Origin: Fluviispira vulneris
Lineage (GTDB): Bacteria > Bdellovibrionota_B > Oligoflexia > Silvanigrellales > Silvanigrellaceae
Direction: 5' to 3'
DNA: 64,000 bases
Assembly: GCF_014281055.1 (NCBI RefSeq)
Contig: NZ_JACRSE010000003.1
Location: forward strand, 62,001-126,000
In this document: piece after piece, positions 63,210-64,000 of the stretch
Position numbering within the stretch: the stretch's first letter is position 1
Layout: each line of letters begins with the position of its first letter
Position numbers and translations under genes: made by a program
Notes under the pieces: model-generated
Databases searched by the model: none
Told to the model about the DNA's origin: nothing
What the model saw: the letters and a program-made list of their open reading frames with translations, nothing else

Positions 63210-64000
63210 ATGGGACTTATTTCAGGTTGGAAGGGGTATTCTGTAGTTGATAAAAACACATCTAGCCTCACATTTATCGGAAAAATTCGTGATTCTCTGC
63301 ATGATACCATTCCATTTACAGAAGCCGAAAAAATAATCATAGATCTACCAGAATTTCAAAGACTTAGACGCATAAACCAAACCGCTTTCACTCAATATGC
63401 ATTTCCTGGCGCATCGCACTCTCGCTTTGAGCATTCTTTAGGAGTTATGCATGTGGCAGGCCTTGTTCTCAACTCAATAATCGCAAATCAACGTAGATTG
63501 CTTTCTGCTCTCGATTCTGCATATCAAGCAACTCCAAAACACATTTGTGAAAGCTTGTGGGAGAGTGAAAAAACCAATGGCTCCCTCAGCTCAACCGATA
63601 AGGCTCTGAATTTCCTAGAAAAAAGTGTGTATCTTTCTCAATGCTTGCGCTTTGCTGCCCTTCTTCATGATTGTGGTCATGCGCCTTTCAGTCATTCTGG
63701 TGAACGCTTTATGGTCACTTGGAAGAATTTTGAAAATAATATAGATTCTTTGAAACTCCCTGATTGGCTGGCTAAGTCACTACATAAAAAGATCCATAAG
63801 TTAAAAAAACAAAACGCAAATTTCTTAGAATTAAATATTCGCCACGAAGTGTATACTCTTCTTATTATTGCCAAAATATTCAATTTTGACCACGAATTTC
63901 TTTCAGAAAAAATGGGGCAAGACATCTGTGCTGTATTAGACCTCTCCGTAGAACCCCATCCAGAAAATGACCTTGCAAAAAGTGGCTTAAGAAATCTCTT
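63210..64000 (+). CDS. HD-domain phosphohydrolase (dNTPase/SAMHD1-like), 3' truncated by the window edge
   Basis: The frame opens with ATG at 63210 after a perfect AAAGGAG and stays open to the window end (263 codons seen). The protein starts IRDSLHDTIPFTEAEKIII.LPEFQRLRRINQ, then SHSRFEHSLGVMHVAG, and continues with LRFAALLHDCGHAPFSHSGE, giving the H...HD...D metal ligands. This is the pattern of dGTPase and SAMHD1-like HD hydrolases, which break down dNTPs. The C-terminal half is missing from the window. A promoter cannot be fixed in the leader. Confidence 0.82.
   Translation, partial: MGLISGWKGYSVVDKNTSSLTFIGKIRDSLHDTIPFTEAEKIIIDLPEFQRLRRINQTAFTQYAFPGASHSRFEHSLGVMHVAGLVLNSIIANQRRLLSALDSAYQATPKHICESLWESEKTNGSLSSTDKALNFLEKSVYLSQCLRFAALLHDCGHAPFSHSGERFMVTWKNFENNIDSLKLPDWLAKSLHKKIHKLKKQNANFLELNIRHEVYTLLIIAKIFNFDHEFLSEKMGQDICAVLDLSVEPHPENDLAKSGLRNL

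Overview
The window is a 64 kb chromosomal segment from a strongly AT-rich Gram-negative bacterium. Many proteins carry signal peptides or lipoboxes, and there is an outer-membrane-type barrel protein. The gene mix fits a Bdellovibrionota (Oligoflexia/Silvanigrella-like) or other former deltaproteobacterial lineage: an AgmX/PglI-type C-terminal domain, RNase J, CarD, a split glycine decarboxylase (GcvPA/GcvPB), menaquinone synthesis, and alternative complex III joined to an A2-type cytochrome oxidase. This placement is inference from content; no rRNA or marker tree was available. Almost all of the DNA is coding. I found no rRNA, tRNA, CRISPR array or intact insertion sequence.

Layout. 1-7.6 kb: a 5'-truncated AgmX-tail protein, RNase J, a solute-binding protein, a barrel-like outer membrane protein, FabH and RecN. 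7.6-13.7 kb: a minus-strand menaquinone operon, menB-menA-(NRDE/TANGO2-like gene)-menC-menE-MFS transporter, with overlapping or nearly overlapping genes. 13.7-17.9 kb is the most accessory-looking part: an ABC-type substrate-binding lipoprotein whose natural start codon appears to be ATA, two duplicated small secreted proteins with the same promoter architecture, an exported chorismate-mutase-like lipoprotein between them, and what look like decayed coding remnants. 17.9-23.6 kb: a YqhD-type alcohol dehydrogenase and the glycine cleavage operon gcvT-gcvH-//-gcvPA-gcvPB with an internal terminator. 23.8-35.6 kb: a GT87-like membrane protein, pyrophosphatase, SUI1/YciH, a ParA/MinD-like ATPase with an HTH partner, an RluD-type pseudouridine synthase, MenF, sucCD, an exported histidine phosphatase and a GT2 glycosyltransferase.

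35.6-48.8 kb is the respiratory block, all on the minus strand: an extra cysteine-rich membrane protein and ctaB (heme O synthase), then actA-actB-actD-actE-actF (alternative complex III), a small membrane protein, SCO, coxB (with fused cytochrome c), coxA, coxC and coxD. Together these would move electrons from menaquinol (made by the men genes) to oxygen. actC is absent from its usual place. A perfect 7-1-7 Fur-box-like palindrome lies upstream of actA.

48.8-64 kb: a full-length eukaryote-like ABCC (MRP-type) exporter, a HAD phosphatase, a cupin, GloB, Tex, Ndk, a maltokinase-like protein with an altered catalytic motif, a NifU-domain protein, an M14 carboxypeptidase, Tgt, CarD, and a truncated HD-domain phosphohydrolase running off the right edge.

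The items most worth pursuing are the actC-less respiratory operon with its Fur-like site, the twin-CX10C protein beside ctaB, the MRP-like exporter, and the duplicated secreted-protein/exported chorismate mutase cluster.
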